From contig NZ_JOIU01000034.1 of NCBI RefSeq assembly GCF_000720135.1, positions 1-64,000 on the forward strand: DNA of 64,000 bases, read 5' to 3'. This document shows, one piece after another, positions 38,141 through 46,437 of this stretch. The notes beneath the pieces were generated by a model. That model made no database searches. It was not told the DNA's origin and saw only the letters and a list, made by a program, of their open reading frames with translations. Source of the DNA: Streptomyces sp. NRRL S-1022 (GTDB taxonomy: Bacteria > Actinomycetota > Actinomycetes > Streptomycetales > Streptomycetaceae). Made by a program: the position numbers and the translations under genes. Positions within the stretch are counted from its first letter, which is position 1. Each line of letters starts with the position of its first letter.

Positions 38141-39465
38141 GAGAGTATCGGATCGAAGGGCGGGGCGCAGCCGAGATCGCGGCCGGCGTCGAGCGGGCGG
38201 TCGGCGCGGGGGAGCTGCGACCGGGCCGGCCCCTGCCGCCCATGCGGGAGCTGGCGGCCCAGCTGGGCGTGAACCCGAACACGGTGGCCGCCGCCTACCG
38301 CATCCTGCGCGAACGCGGGGTGATCGAGACGGCCGGCCGCCGGGGCAGCCGGGTGCGCCCCAAGCCGGCCACCACCGGCCGCGAGGAGCTGCGCGTGGAG
38401 GTGCCGCCGGGGGGCATCGACCTGTCCACGGGCAACCCCGACCCGGCCCTGCTGCCCCGGCTGGCCCCGGCCCTCGCCGCGGCGGCCGGGCAGGGCGACC
38501 GCCGGCCCGTCCGCTACGGCGACGACCCGGTGGACGCGGACCTCGCGCGCATCGCCCGCGCCGAACTCGACGCCGACGGGGTCCCGGCCGGCCCGCTCAC
38601 CGTGACCTCCGGCTCCCTCGACGCCATCGAACGCGTCCTCACCGCGCACCTCAGGCCCGGTGACACGGTCGCCGTCGAGGACCCGGGCTGGGGCAGCCTC
38701 CTCGACCTCGTCCCCGCCCTGGGCCTGCACACGGCCCCGGTCGGCGTGGACGACGACGGACCGCGCGCCGACGACCTGCGCCGCGCCCTGGAAGCCGGGG
38801 CCCGCGCCCTGGTCGTCACCGGCCGGGCGCAGAACCCGACCGGCGCCTCGGTGACCGCCACGCGCGCGGGTGCCCTGCGCGCGGTGCTGCGCGACCACCC
38901 GGAAACCCTGCTCATCGAGGACGACCACGGCCACGGCATCGTCGAGCTGCCCCTGCACCCCCTCGCGGGGGTCACCCGGCACTGGGCCTTCGTCCGCTCC
39001 GCCGCCAAGGCCTACGGCCCCGACCTGCGCCTCGCCGTCCTCGCCGGGGACCCCGTCACCGTCGACCGGGTGCGGGGCCGGCTGCGCCTGGGTCCCGGCT
39101 GGGTCAGCCTCCTGCTGCAGCGGGCCGTGGCCCACCTGTGGGCGCACGGCGCGGTGGACCGGGCGGCGGTGGCGCGGTCGTACCGCGACCGCAGGACCGG
39201 GCTGGTCGACGCGCTGGCGGAGCGGGGGGTCGACGCCCACGGCCGCAGCGGCATGAACGTCTGGGTGCCGGTGCCCGACGAGACGGGCGCCATCGCCCGC
39301 CTGCTCCAGCGGGGCTGGGCGGTGGCCCCGGGAGCCCGGTTCCGTCTGGCCTCCCGGCAGGCGGTCCGCATCACGGTCTCACCGCTCGCCGAGGAGGACA
39401 TCGCACCGCTGGCGGACGCGGTGGCGGAGGCGGTACGCCCGTCCCCGGCCCGCGTCTACGGCTGA
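38134..39465 (+). CDS. MocR family regulator (GntR HTH fused to aminotransferase fold)
   Basis: 443 residues. Residues 1-75 are a GntR winged helix (LRPGRPLPPMRELAAQLGVN, PNTVAAAYRILRERGVIE). Residues about 95-443 are a fold-type I aminotransferase domain with the PLP-lysine segment SAAKAYGPDLRLAVLAG and TGRAQNPTGASV. MocR proteins use PLP or its aldimine as effector and typically regulate a divergent neighbour, here the flavin protein at 37403. No ribosome-binding site; likely leaderless. Confidence 0.9.
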   Translation: MLGEYRIEGRGAAEIAAGVERAVGAGELRPGRPLPPMRELAAQLGVNPNTVAAAYRILRERGVIETAGRRGSRVRPKPATTGREELRVEVPPGGIDLSTGNPDPALLPRLAPALAAAAGQGDRRPVRYGDDPVDADLARIARAELDADGVPAGPLTVTSGSLDAIERVLTAHLRPGDTVAVEDPGWGSLLDLVPALGLHTAPVGVDDDGPRADDLRRALEAGARALVVTGRAQNPTGASVTATRAGALRAVLRDHPETLLIEDDHGHGIVELPLHPLAGVTRHWAFVRSAAKAYGPDLRLAVLAGDPVTVDRVRGRLRLGPGWVSLLLQRAVAHLWAHGAVDRAAVARSYRDRRTGLVDALAERGVDAHGRSGMNVWVPVPDETGAIARLLQRGWAVAPGARFRLASRQAVRITVSPLAEEDIAPLADAVAEAVRPSPARVYG

Positions 39466-39557
39466 CGGCGCCCCGAGGAAGCGACGGGGTCGCGGCACCG
39501 TGCGCGTCCGCCACGACCCGGCTCCGCCACACCCGTGCGACGCGCACCGCCGCCCGC

Positions 39558-40493
39558 TCAGGCGCGCTTGCCCCGGACCTGGGTGAGCGCGGCCCCCGCC
39601 AGCACGATCACCGCGCCCACCGGCGTCGTCCACCGGAGCGACTCCCCGAGGATCGCCACCCCCGCGGCCGTGGCGATGACGGGAATGAAGTACGTGACCA
39701 TCTGGGCGGTGGTGGGCCCGACCTCGGCGACCAGCCCGTACTGGATCAGGACCGCCAGTCCCGTCCCCAGCACGCCCAGCCCGGCGACGGCCAGCAGCGG
39801 AACGAGGGCGAAGTGCTCGGGCACACCGGTGAACAGTGGCGTGACCACGGCGAGCTGCACCGTGGCGAGCAGCAGCTGGCCGCCGGTCATCGACAGGTGG
39901 GAGTTGCCCGTGCCGGCCAGCGTCCGCCGCACGTAGATCCACCCCACCGGATAGCTCAGCGAGGCCAGCAGCGCCATCGCCGTGCCCGTCGCGTCCAGCC
40001 CGTGGAAACCCTGCCAGGCGCCCAGCACGGTCAGGACGCCCAGGAATCCCAGCCCGAGCCCGGCCACGCGCACCCGGGTCGGCCGGTCCTCGGACAGGGC
40101 GACCAGGGACAGGGCCATCCCCCACAGGGGAGAGGTCGCGTTGCAGATGCCGGCCAGGGTGGACGGGATCGTCAGCTCGGAGTAGGCGAACAAGGAGAAC
40201 GGCAGGGCGTTCAGCAGGAACGCGGCCACCGCCATGTGTCCCCACGGCCGGGCCCCGCGCGGCAGCCGCTCACGCTTGACCGCCATCGCCGTCACCAGGA
40301 CCGCCGTACCGAACACCAGCCGGCCGAGGGTGACCTGGAAGGGGGCGTACCCCTCGGTCCCCACCTTGATCAGCAGGAAGCTGAACCCCCAGATCAGGGA
40401 CAGGGCGCCGAAGCGGAGCCGCCAGTCGAGGCGGGCCCGGGGGCGGGCGGGTGCGGCGGGCCGGGTGCGGGACGAGGTGGTGAGCGTGCTCAT
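39558..40493 (-). CDS. EamA/DMT family transporter 3
   Basis: 311 residues with ten hydrophobic helices, including FGALSLIWGFSFLLIKVGTE at the start and YFIPVIATAAGVAILGESLR near the end. ATG 40493 (MSTLTTSS) is the natural start. It is divergent from a LysR regulator, the usual arrangement for a regulated metabolite exporter. Substrate unknown. Confidence 0.88.
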   Translation of the reverse strand: MSTLTTSSRTRPAAPARPRARLDWRLRFGALSLIWGFSFLLIKVGTEGYAPFQVTLGRLVFGTAVLVTAMAVKRERLPRGARPWGHMAVAAFLLNALPFSLFAYSELTIPSTLAGICNATSPLWGMALSLVALSEDRPTRVRVAGLGLGFLGVLTVLGAWQGFHGLDATGTAMALLASLSYPVGWIYVRRTLAGTGNSHLSMTGGQLLLATVQLAVVTPLFTGVPEHFALVPLLAVAGLGVLGTGLAVLIQYGLVAEVGPTTAQMVTYFIPVIATAAGVAILGESLRWTTPVGAVIVLAGAALTQVRGKRA

Positions 40494-40530
40494 GCCCACC
40501 ACTGTGCGGGACCGGACTTCGTAGCACAAT

Positions 40531-40560
40531 CGAGATTTCTCGCCTGGTACCTCTTAGTAT
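40531..40560 (+). promoter_or_regulatory. LysR/EamA control region
   Basis: CGAGATTTCTCG (40531-40542) is a dyad with 5-base arms around TT, centred between the divergent genes. TAGTAT (40555-40560) is a -10 element ending 7 bases before the LysR start codon, implying a leaderless mRNA. Confidence 0.55.
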
Positions 40561-40567
40561 CACTTAC

Positions 40568-41470
40568 ATGTTGAATCTGGAGCGCCTGCGCACCCTCGAC
40601 GCCCTGGCCCGGCACGGCTCGGTCAGCGCCGCCGCCGAGGCGCTGCACGTCACCACGTCCGCGGTCTCGCAGCAGCTCGGCAAGCTGGAACGGGAGATCG
40701 GCCAGCAGCTCCTGGCCAAGAACGGCCGGGGCGTGCGGCTCACCGACGCCGGCCGGCTGCTGTCGGAGCACGCGGGCCGCATCCTGTCACAGGTCGAGCT
40801 GGCCGAGTCCGACCTGGAGGCGCACCGCGGACAGGTCGTCGGCGAGCTCCGGCTGTCGGCGTTCCCGACCGCCGCCCGCGGCCTCTTCCCCGCCGCGCTC
40901 GGCGCGCTGCGCACCGAGCACCCGGGGCTGCGCGTGCGCTCCAGCGAGCTGGAGCCGGAGAACGGCATCGCCGGGGTCGTCCGCGGCGATCTCGACCTCG
41001 CGGTGGTCCTGGACTGGTACAACAAGCCGATGCCCGTGCCCGACGGCCTCGTCAAGGCGCCGCTGCTCGACGACCCGGCCGATGTCGCGATGCCCGTCGG
41101 GCACCGGCTCGCGGACCGGGACGAGGTGGAGCTCACCGAGTTCGCCGAGGACGAGTGGATCACCTGGGGCGAGGGCGAGTTCTGCCACGAGTGGCTGATG
41201 TTCACCCTGCGGTCCAGGGGCGTCGAGCCGATCGTCGGCCACCGGGCGGGCGAGACCCACACCCAACTCGGCCTGGTCGCCGCCGGGCTGGGCGTGTGCA
41301 TCGCGCCGCTGCTGGGCCGGCACCCGGTGCCCGAGGGCGTGGTCCTGGTGCCGCTCACGCAGCGCGTGCGCCGCCACGTGTACGTGGTCTGGCGGGCGGA
41401 CGCGGACCGCCGGCCCTCGATCCGCGCGGCGGTGGAGGCGCTGCGGACGGCCGCGCGGAAGCTGGGCTGA
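40568..41470 (+). CDS. LysR family transcriptional regulator
   Basis: 300 residues. MLNLERLRTLDALARHGSVS then AAAEALHVTTSAVSQQLGKL is the LysR winged helix; the rest is the two-lobed effector domain (ELRLSAFPTAARGLFPAALG, VAAGLGVCIAPLLGRHPVPE). It should control the divergent exporter at 39558. The effector is unknown. ATG 40568 has no ribosome-binding site and follows a -10 element directly. Confidence 0.93.
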   Translation: MLNLERLRTLDALARHGSVSAAAEALHVTTSAVSQQLGKLEREIGQQLLAKNGRGVRLTDAGRLLSEHAGRILSQVELAESDLEAHRGQVVGELRLSAFPTAARGLFPAALGALRTEHPGLRVRSSELEPENGIAGVVRGDLDLAVVLDWYNKPMPVPDGLVKAPLLDDPADVAMPVGHRLADRDEVELTEFAEDEWITWGEGEFCHEWLMFTLRSRGVEPIVGHRAGETHTQLGLVAAGLGVCIAPLLGRHPVPEGVVLVPLTQRVRRHVYVVWRADADRRPSIRAAVEALRTAARKLG

Positions 41471-41485
41471 GCCCCGCGGCGGGCG

Positions 41486-41956
41486 TCACGCCCCGCCCAG
41501 CTTCCGGAAGTCCCACGAGACGATCTTGTCCGGGGTCAGCCGGGCCCAGGCGTGCCGGCCGTCGTGCGGCATCTCGTCCAGGCCGAAGTTCTTGCGGGCG
41601 AACAGCGTCTCGGCCGTGTCGAGTTCGGCGCACAACTCGCCCCGGCGGGGCACCTCGCCCACGAACTCCACCCGGCCGGACAGCTCGGCCCCGCGCAACT
41701 GGTCGTACTCCTCGCCGGAGTCGACCACGACGGCCACCCGCGGGTCGCGGCTCAGCTGCGCCCAGCGCCGGCTGCGCACCACCGAGTACAGCCACAGCGA
41801 GGTGCCGTCCCAGGCGAACCACAGCGCGCTGACGTGCGGTGTGCCGTCGCCGGACACGGTCGCCACCCGGCAGGTGCGCTGGGTGGTCAGGAACTCGTCC
41901 AGCTCACCGGGCGTCATCATGATCTTCCGGCCCCGGCGCTGCTGAGTGACGGACAT
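41486..41956 (-). CDS. PPOX-class flavin/F420-binding split-barrel protein
   Basis: 156 residues from ATG 41956 (GAGGGGG upstream). The fold pattern is LDEFLTTQRTCRVATVSGDG, TPHVSALWFAWDG, LYSVVRSRRWAQLSRDPRVA and WARLTPDKIVSWDFRKLGG. These small split-barrel proteins bind FMN or F420; actinobacteria have many F420-dependent reductases of this type. Substrate unknown. The divergent hydrolase gene shares an intergenic region with interlocked dyads. Confidence 0.82.
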   Translation of the reverse strand: MSVTQQRRGRKIMMTPGELDEFLTTQRTCRVATVSGDGTPHVSALWFAWDGTSLWLYSVVRSRRWAQLSRDPRVAVVVDSGEEYDQLRGAELSGRVEFVGEVPRRGELCAELDTAETLFARKNFGLDEMPHDGRHAWARLTPDKIVSWDFRKLGGA

Positions 41957-41980
41957 GCGGCCCCCTCTTCTCCCACGTCG

Positions 41981-42018
41981 TGTCAGAAAACTATCGTGAT
42001 CCTCTGACATCACGTCAG
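41981..42018. promoter_or_regulatory. Interlocked inverted repeats between divergent genes
   Basis: TGTCAG (41981-41986) pairs with CTGACA (42004-42009), and CTGAC (42004-42008) also pairs with GTCAG (42014-42018), so the middle element is shared. GTCAGAAAA also occurs twice as a direct repeat. This is a likely site for a regulator common to both genes; no regulator gene is adjacent. Confidence 0.55.
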
Positions 42019-42054
42019 AAAAGAGAAGCCGTCGTCTTCAAGGGGGCACCTGCC

Positions 42055-42699
42055 ATGCCGTCGTACGAGCGACTCGGCGAACTCCTCGACCCCGCCGGCA
42101 CCGTCCTGCTCACCGTGGAGTGCCAGCAGGGGGTCGTCGGACCGGACAGCGCCCTGCCCGAACTCGCCCGCGAGGCACGCTCCTCCGGAGCCCTGCGCAA
42201 TGTGGCCCGACTGGTCGCCGGCGCCCACGAGAGCGGGGTGCAGGTGATCCACGCGGTCGCCGAGCGCCGGCCCGACGGCCGTGGCGCGAACCGCAACGCC
42301 CGGCTGTTCCGGGCCGCGGAACGGCTCCCCGTGCACCAGCTGGCCGGCAGCACGGCGGTCCGGGTCGCGCCCCCGATCGAGGTCGCCGAGGAGGACTTCG
42401 TCGTACGGCGGCTGCACGGGCTGTCCCCGATCCACGGCACCGGCGTCGACGCCCTGCTGCGCAACCTCGGCTGCCGCACGCTGATCGTCACCGGGGTCTC
42501 GGCGAACGTCGCCGTCCCCAACGCCGTGTTCGACGCCGTCAACCTCGGCTACACCGCCGTGGTCCCGGCCGACGCCATCGCCGGGGTGCCCGCCGAGTAC
42601 ACCCCCGCGATGATCCGCAACACCCTCGCCCTGGTCGCCACGATCACGGCCACCGACGAGGTGCTCGGCTGCCTGGCCCGGGCGCGGGGGCGGCGCTGA
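42055..42699 (+). CDS. Isochorismatase-like cysteine hydrolase
   Basis: 214 residues from ATG 42055 with AAGGGGG upstream. The fold is TVLLTVECQQGVVGPDSALP at the N-terminus and NLGCRTLIVTGVSANVAVPN near the C-terminus. In the family the triad is Asp-Lys-Cys. Here the first motif reads VECQQGV where Asp is usual (D-x-Q), and the nucleophile position in VSANVAVPN has Ala where Cys is expected. Two catalytic positions therefore look replaced, and activity is doubtful. Substrate unknown. Confidence 0.8.
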   Translation: MPSYERLGELLDPAGTVLLTVECQQGVVGPDSALPELAREARSSGALRNVARLVAGAHESGVQVIHAVAERRPDGRGANRNARLFRAAERLPVHQLAGSTAVRVAPPIEVAEEDFVVRRLHGLSPIHGTGVDALLRNLGCRTLIVTGVSANVAVPNAVFDAVNLGYTAVVPADAIAGVPAEYTPAMIRNTLALVATITATDEVLGCLARARGRR

Positions 42700-42705
42700 G
42701 CCGGC

Positions 42706-43176
42706 TCAGGCCAGCTTGATCTCGTCGCCGGCGACGGTGATCTTCGCCGCGGGCAGTGCCTGGGTGGCGGGCCCCTTCTTCACGCTGCCGTCCGCCGCCG
42801 AGAACTCGCTGTTGTGGCAGGGGCACAGGATCACACCGTTCGCCACGCTGCCCACCGAGCAGCCCCGGTGCGTGCACTTGGCGGAGAACGCCTTGTAGGT
42901 GCCCGCCGTCGGCTGGGTGACCACGACGCCCTGGTCCTTGAAGATCTTGCCGCCGCCCTCGGGGATGTCCGCGGTCCTGGCGAGCGCCGAGCCGCCGGCC
43001 GCGGCACCGCCGCCCTGCGCCGACCCGGTGGAGCCGCCGGATCCCGATCCGGTGTCCGAGGAGTCGTCGCCCGAGCCACAGGCGGTCAGCGCGGCGGCGA
43101 GCCCCGCCGCTCCGGCCGCCGCCACGACGGTACGGCGGCCGGGTCCGGTTGCGGGGTGGAGCGGTGCGCTGGTCAT
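42706..43176 (-). CDS. Rieske [2Fe-2S] lipoprotein
   Basis: 156 residues. The N-terminus has twin arginine (GPGRRTVVAAAG) and a lipobox-like LTACGSG, then a Gly/Ser-rich linker. The Rieske cluster motifs CTHRGC and CPCHNSEF are intact (about residues 100 and 117). It would be an exported redox protein attached to the membrane. No oxidoreductase partner is adjacent. Convergent with the hydrolase gene, 6 bases apart. Confidence 0.9.
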   Translation of the reverse strand: MTSAPLHPATGPGRRTVVAAAGAAGLAAALTACGSGDDSSDTGSGSGGSTGSAQGGGAAAGGSALARTADIPEGGGKIFKDQGVVVTQPTAGTYKAFSAKCTHRGCSVGSVANGVILCPCHNSEFSAADGSVKKGPATQALPAAKITVAGDEIKLA

Positions 43177-43301
43177 GTGGGAATTCCCTTCCGCGGAGCT
43201 TCTCCTGGTCCGTCATGGGGTACGGCCCGGGGAGCGCGGCCGTTCAGACGGGCACCCGGATCCTTGCCGGACGCCCGGCCGCACCCCAGTAACCTGGGGC
43301 G

Positions 43302-44090
43302 ATGCTCAAGGAAGTCACCGCGACCCGCTACATCACGCCGTTGCGCGAGGGGGGCTCGCTGCCGGGGCTCGTCGAGGCCGACGACTTCGGGACCTACGTC
43401 ATGAAGTTCACCGGCGCCGGGCAGGGCCGCAAGACCCTCGTCGCCGAGGTGGTGTGCGGTGAACTCGCCCGCCGCCTCGGACTGCGCGTGCCCCGGCTGG
43501 TCACCGTCCGGCTGGACCCCGTCCTCGGGCTCGGCGAACCCGAGCAGCAGGTGCAGGACCTGCTCCGGGCCAGCGGCGGCACCAACCTCGGCATGGACTT
43601 CCTGTCCGGTGCCCTCGGCTACGACCCGCTCGCCTTCCCGGTGGGCGCGGCGGAGGCCGGCCGGATCGTCTGGTTCGACGCGCTGATCAACAACGTCGAC
43701 CGCTCCTGGCGCAACCCCAACCTGCTGGTGCGCCAGGGCGAGCTGTGGCTCATCGACCACGGCGCCACCATGATCTGGCACCACAACTGGCCCGCGGCCG
43801 AGGCCTCGGCCGCGCGCCCCTACGACGCCTCCGACCACGCCCTCGCCCGCTTCGCCCCGGACGTCCGCGCCGCCGCGGCCGAGCTGGCACCCCGGGTCAC
43901 CGAGGACCTGCTCGCCGAGGTCACCGCCGAGATCCCCGACGCCTGGCTCGCCGACGAGCCCGGCTTCGGCACCCCGGACGAGCTGCGCCGGGCCTACGCG
44001 CGGCCGCTGCTCGCCCGGGCGGCCGTCATCGCCGGGCGGATCACCGGCATCGGCACCGGTGACGGCTCCGCGACCGAGGAGGACAAGTGA
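43302..44090 (+). CDS. HipA family kinase-like protein
   Basis: 262 residues, shorter than E. coli HipA (about 440). Kinase features: YVMKFTGAGQGRKTLVAEVV (ATP-loop lysine and Glu), NNVDRSWRNPNLL (catalytic Asp and Asn near residue 130) and LWLIDHGATM (metal Asp). HipA kinases phosphorylate proteins or small molecules and in E. coli drive persistence. No HipB antitoxin is adjacent. It is coupled by a GTGA overlap to a DUF3037 gene. TAACCT (43290-43295) ends 6 bases before ATG 43302, so the mRNA may be leaderless. Confidence 0.88.
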   Translation: MLKEVTATRYITPLREGGSLPGLVEADDFGTYVMKFTGAGQGRKTLVAEVVCGELARRLGLRVPRLVTVRLDPVLGLGEPEQQVQDLLRASGGTNLGMDFLSGALGYDPLAFPVGAAEAGRIVWFDALINNVDRSWRNPNLLVRQGELWLIDHGATMIWHHNWPAAEASAARPYDASDHALARFAPDVRAAAAELAPRVTEDLLAEVTAEIPDAWLADEPGFGTPDELRRAYARPLLARAAVIAGRITGIGTGDGSATEEDK

Positions 44091-44536
44091 GCGAGCGCCA
44101 CATCCACATGGCCGGTCATGTGACCGAGCGGCACATCACCCGGGCCGGCCAGGGCGGCGACCGGGACGTGTTCGAGTACGCGCTGCTGCGGGTCGTACCC
44201 CGGGTGGAGCGCGGGGAGTGCATCAACGCGGGCGTGGTCGTGTACTGCCGCGCCCGGGGCTACGTCGGCGCCCTCACCCACCTGGACGAGTCCCGGCTGC
44301 TCGCGCTGGACCCGGCCGCCGACGTGGCCGGGGTGCGCGCCGCGCTCGCCGCGGTCGAGCGGCACTGCGCGGGCGGCGAGCAGGCGGGACAGGCGGCCGG
44401 TGACGACGCGGGCCGCCGCTACCGCTGGCTGGTCGCGCCGCGCTCCACGGTGGTCCAGCCCGGCCCCGTGCACACCGGTCTGACCGCCGACCCGGCCGCC
44501 GAGACGGAGCGGTTGCTGGACCTCCTGGTGAGGTAA
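44087..44536 (+). CDS. DUF3037 family protein
   Basis: 149 residues from GTG 44087, overlapping the HipA-like gene by 4 bases. The DUF3037 pattern is FEYALLRVVPRVERGECINA then GVVVYCRARGYVGAL and LLALDPAADVAGVRAAL, with RYRWLVAPRSTVVQPGPVHT near the end. DUF3037 genes often accompany HipA-like kinases across bacteria, but the role is unknown. The pair is best regarded as one functional module. Confidence 0.88.
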   Translation: MSERHIHMAGHVTERHITRAGQGGDRDVFEYALLRVVPRVERGECINAGVVVYCRARGYVGALTHLDESRLLALDPAADVAGVRAALAAVERHCAGGEQAGQAAGDDAGRRYRWLVAPRSTVVQPGPVHTGLTADPAAETERLLDLLVR

Positions 44537-44561
44537 TGGATCACACCGGGCCGATGTGCCG

Positions 44562-44590
44562 TTGACACCGCGTGCCAGGGCTTCTAGCGT
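44562..44590 (+). promoter_or_regulatory. Consensus promoter of the SDR pair
   Basis: TTGACA (44562-44567) and TAGCGT (44585-44590) with a 17-base spacer, the best sigma-70-type promoter in the window. The start is expected near 44597, about 100 bases before the first reductase gene. Confidence 0.75.
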
Positions 44591-44608
44591 CACGGGTGCT
44601 GAAGGTAC

Positions 44609-44622
44609 TAAGCGGTCGCTCA
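44609..44622 (+). promoter_or_regulatory. Operator-like dyad downstream of the SDR promoter
   Basis: TAAGCG-GT-CGCTCA is a dyad with one mismatch, positioned about 12 bases after the expected transcription start, where a repressor would block elongation. TAAGCG/CGCTTA arms are common in TetR-family operators controlling lipid genes in actinobacteria. No TetR gene is adjacent. Confidence 0.5.
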
Positions 44623-44654
44623 CCGCATCAGGGGGTCCTCCCGAGGGCCCCGAC

Positions 44655-44680
44655 AGGTTCTCTCAAGAGGTTCTCTCAAG
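44655..44680 (+). repeat. 13-base tandem duplication in the 5' leader
   Basis: AGGTTCTCTCAAG occurs twice head to tail (44655-44667 and 44668-44680), perfectly. It lies in the untranslated leader just before the ribosome-binding site GAGGAGA and ATG 44698. Confidence 0.9.
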
Positions 44681-44697
44681 GGCGAGGAGAAGCAGCA

Positions 44698-45459
44698 ATG
44701 TCCACCACTGAACAGCGGGTCGCGGTCGTCACCGGCGCGGCGCGCGGAATCGGCGCCGCCACCGCCGTACGACTGGCCGCCGAAGGCCGTGCGGTCGCCG
44801 TGATCGACCTGGACGAGGCCGCCTGCAAGGACACCGTCGAGAAGATCACCGCGGCCGGCGGCAAGGCCATCGCCGTCGGCGCGGACGTCTCCGACGAGGC
44901 GCAGGTCCAGGCCGCCGTCGCCCGGATCACCGAGGAGCTGGGCGCGCCGACGATCCTGGTCAACAACGCGGGCGTGCTGCGCGACAACCTGCTGTTCAAG
45001 ATGAGCGTCTCCGACTGGGACACCGTCCTGAACGTGCACCTGCGCGGCTCCTTCCTGATGACCAAGGCCGTGCAGAAGCACATGGTGGACGCGGGCTTCG
45101 GCCGGATCGTCAACCTGTCCTCCTCCTCGGCGCTCGGCAACCGCGGCCAGGCCAACTACTCCGCCGCCAAGGCCGGACTCCAGGGCTTCACCAAGACCCT
45201 CGCCATCGAGCTGGGCAAGTTCGGCATCACCGCCAACGCGGTCGCCCCCGGCTTCATCGCCACCGAGATGACCAAGGCCACCGCCGACCGCGTCGGCATG
45301 GGCTTCGACGACTTCAAGAAGGCCGCCGCCACCCAGATCCCGGTGCAGCGCGTCGGCGAGCCCGAGGACATCGCCAACGCCATCGCCTTCTTCACCGGCG
45401 AGGCGGCCGGCTTCGTCTCCGGCCAGGTGCTGTACGTCGCCGGCGGACCGCTCAACTAA
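44698..45459 (+). CDS. SDR reductase, 3-oxoacyl-ACP reductase (FabG) type
   Basis: 253 residues. NAD(P)-binding VVTGAARGIGAATA, ILVNNAGVLRDN, catalytic Ser in IVNLSSSSALGN and YSAAKAG (Tyr and Lys) are all intact, and the C-terminus is YVAGGPLN. It reduces a 3-oxoacyl or related carbonyl substrate; the isolated context points to a secondary FabG-like enzyme rather than the fatty-acid synthase copy. GAGGAGAAG precedes ATG 44698. Confidence 0.88.
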   Translation: MSTTEQRVAVVTGAARGIGAATAVRLAAEGRAVAVIDLDEAACKDTVEKITAAGGKAIAVGADVSDEAQVQAAVARITEELGAPTILVNNAGVLRDNLLFKMSVSDWDTVLNVHLRGSFLMTKAVQKHMVDAGFGRIVNLSSSSALGNRGQANYSAAKAGLQGFTKTLAIELGKFGITANAVAPGFIATEMTKATADRVGMGFDDFKKAAATQIPVQRVGEPEDIANAIAFFTGEAAGFVSGQVLYVAGGPLN

Positions 45460-45481
45460 GGGACTCAGAGGTAACACAGCC

Positions 45482-46243
45482 ATGACTGAACTCCCGGAGC
45501 TGTCCGGCAAGGTCGCGATCGTCACCGGCGCCAGCCGCGGCATCGGCTACGGCGTCGCCGAGGCGCTGGTCGCCCGCGGCGACCGCGTGTGCATCACCGG
45601 CCGGGGCGAGGACGCCCTGAAGGAGGCCGTCGAGCGGCTCGGCACCGAGCGCGTCATCGGCGTCGCCGGCAAGGCGCACGACCTGGACCACCAGACCGAG
45701 GTCGTCGAGCGCACCATGGAGGCCTTCGGCAGGGTCGACTTCCTGGTCAACAACGCGGGCACCAACCCGGTGTTCGGCCCCATCGCGGACCTCGACCTGA
45801 ACGTCGCCCGCAAGGTCTTCGAGACCAACGTGGTCTCCGCGCTCGGCTTCGCCCAGAAGACCTGGCACGCCTGGCAGAAGGACAACGGCGGCGCGATCGT
45901 CAACATCGCCTCGGTCGCCGGCCTCGCGCCCTCGCCGTTCATCGGCGCCTACGGCGTCAGCAAGGCCGCGATGATCAACCTGACCCAGCAGCTGGCGCAC
46001 GAGTTCGCGCCCGGGGTCCGGGTCAACGCCATCGCCCCGGCCGTGGTCAAGACGAAGTTCGCGCAGGCCCTGTACGAGGGCCGGGAGGAGGAGGCGGCCG
46101 CCGCCTACCCGCTCGGCCGGCTGGGTGTGCCCTCCGACATCGGCGGGGCGGCCGCGTTCCTCACCTCCGAGCAGTCCGACTGGATCACCGGTCAGACCCT
46201 CGTCGTGGACGGCGGCATCTTCCTCAACGCCGGCGTCGGCTGA
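45482..46243 (+). CDS. SDR family oxidoreductase
   Basis: 253 residues, paralogue of its neighbour and 22 bases after it, so probably co-transcribed. Motifs: IVTGASRGIGYGVAEAL, LVNNAGTNPVFG, catalytic Ser in IVNIASVAG and YGVSKAA. The substrate region after the active site (KFAQALYEGREEEAAAAYPL) differs from FabG. The two reductases under one promoter may act on the same pathway. Substrate unknown. Confidence 0.88.
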   Translation: MTELPELSGKVAIVTGASRGIGYGVAEALVARGDRVCITGRGEDALKEAVERLGTERVIGVAGKAHDLDHQTEVVERTMEAFGRVDFLVNNAGTNPVFGPIADLDLNVARKVFETNVVSALGFAQKTWHAWQKDNGGAIVNIASVAGLAPSPFIGAYGVSKAAMINLTQQLAHEFAPGVRVNAIAPAVVKTKFAQALYEGREEEAAAAYPLGRLGVPSDIGGAAAFLTSEQSDWITGQTLVVDGGIFLNAGVG

Positions 46244-46437
46244 GGCTGAGCATCTCTTCCGGGCGCCGATTTCCGGACGGATCGGCGCCCGGGAGGCCGT
46301 ACGGAATCCGCCCAGCGCGATGACAACGTCGTCATGGTCCAGACGATCAAGAATGCCGGTCGCGGGGGAGGTTCGGGGCTCCGGACGCTGCGGTATGGTC
46401 TGCCGACCCTTGGTATGGCAGATCGAGGAGCGTGCGC

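Noticed and set aside
43302..44536. Classical HipBA toxin-antitoxin system
   Set aside because: There is no HipB-like DNA-binding gene next to the kinase, and DUF3037 has no helix-turn-helix pattern.
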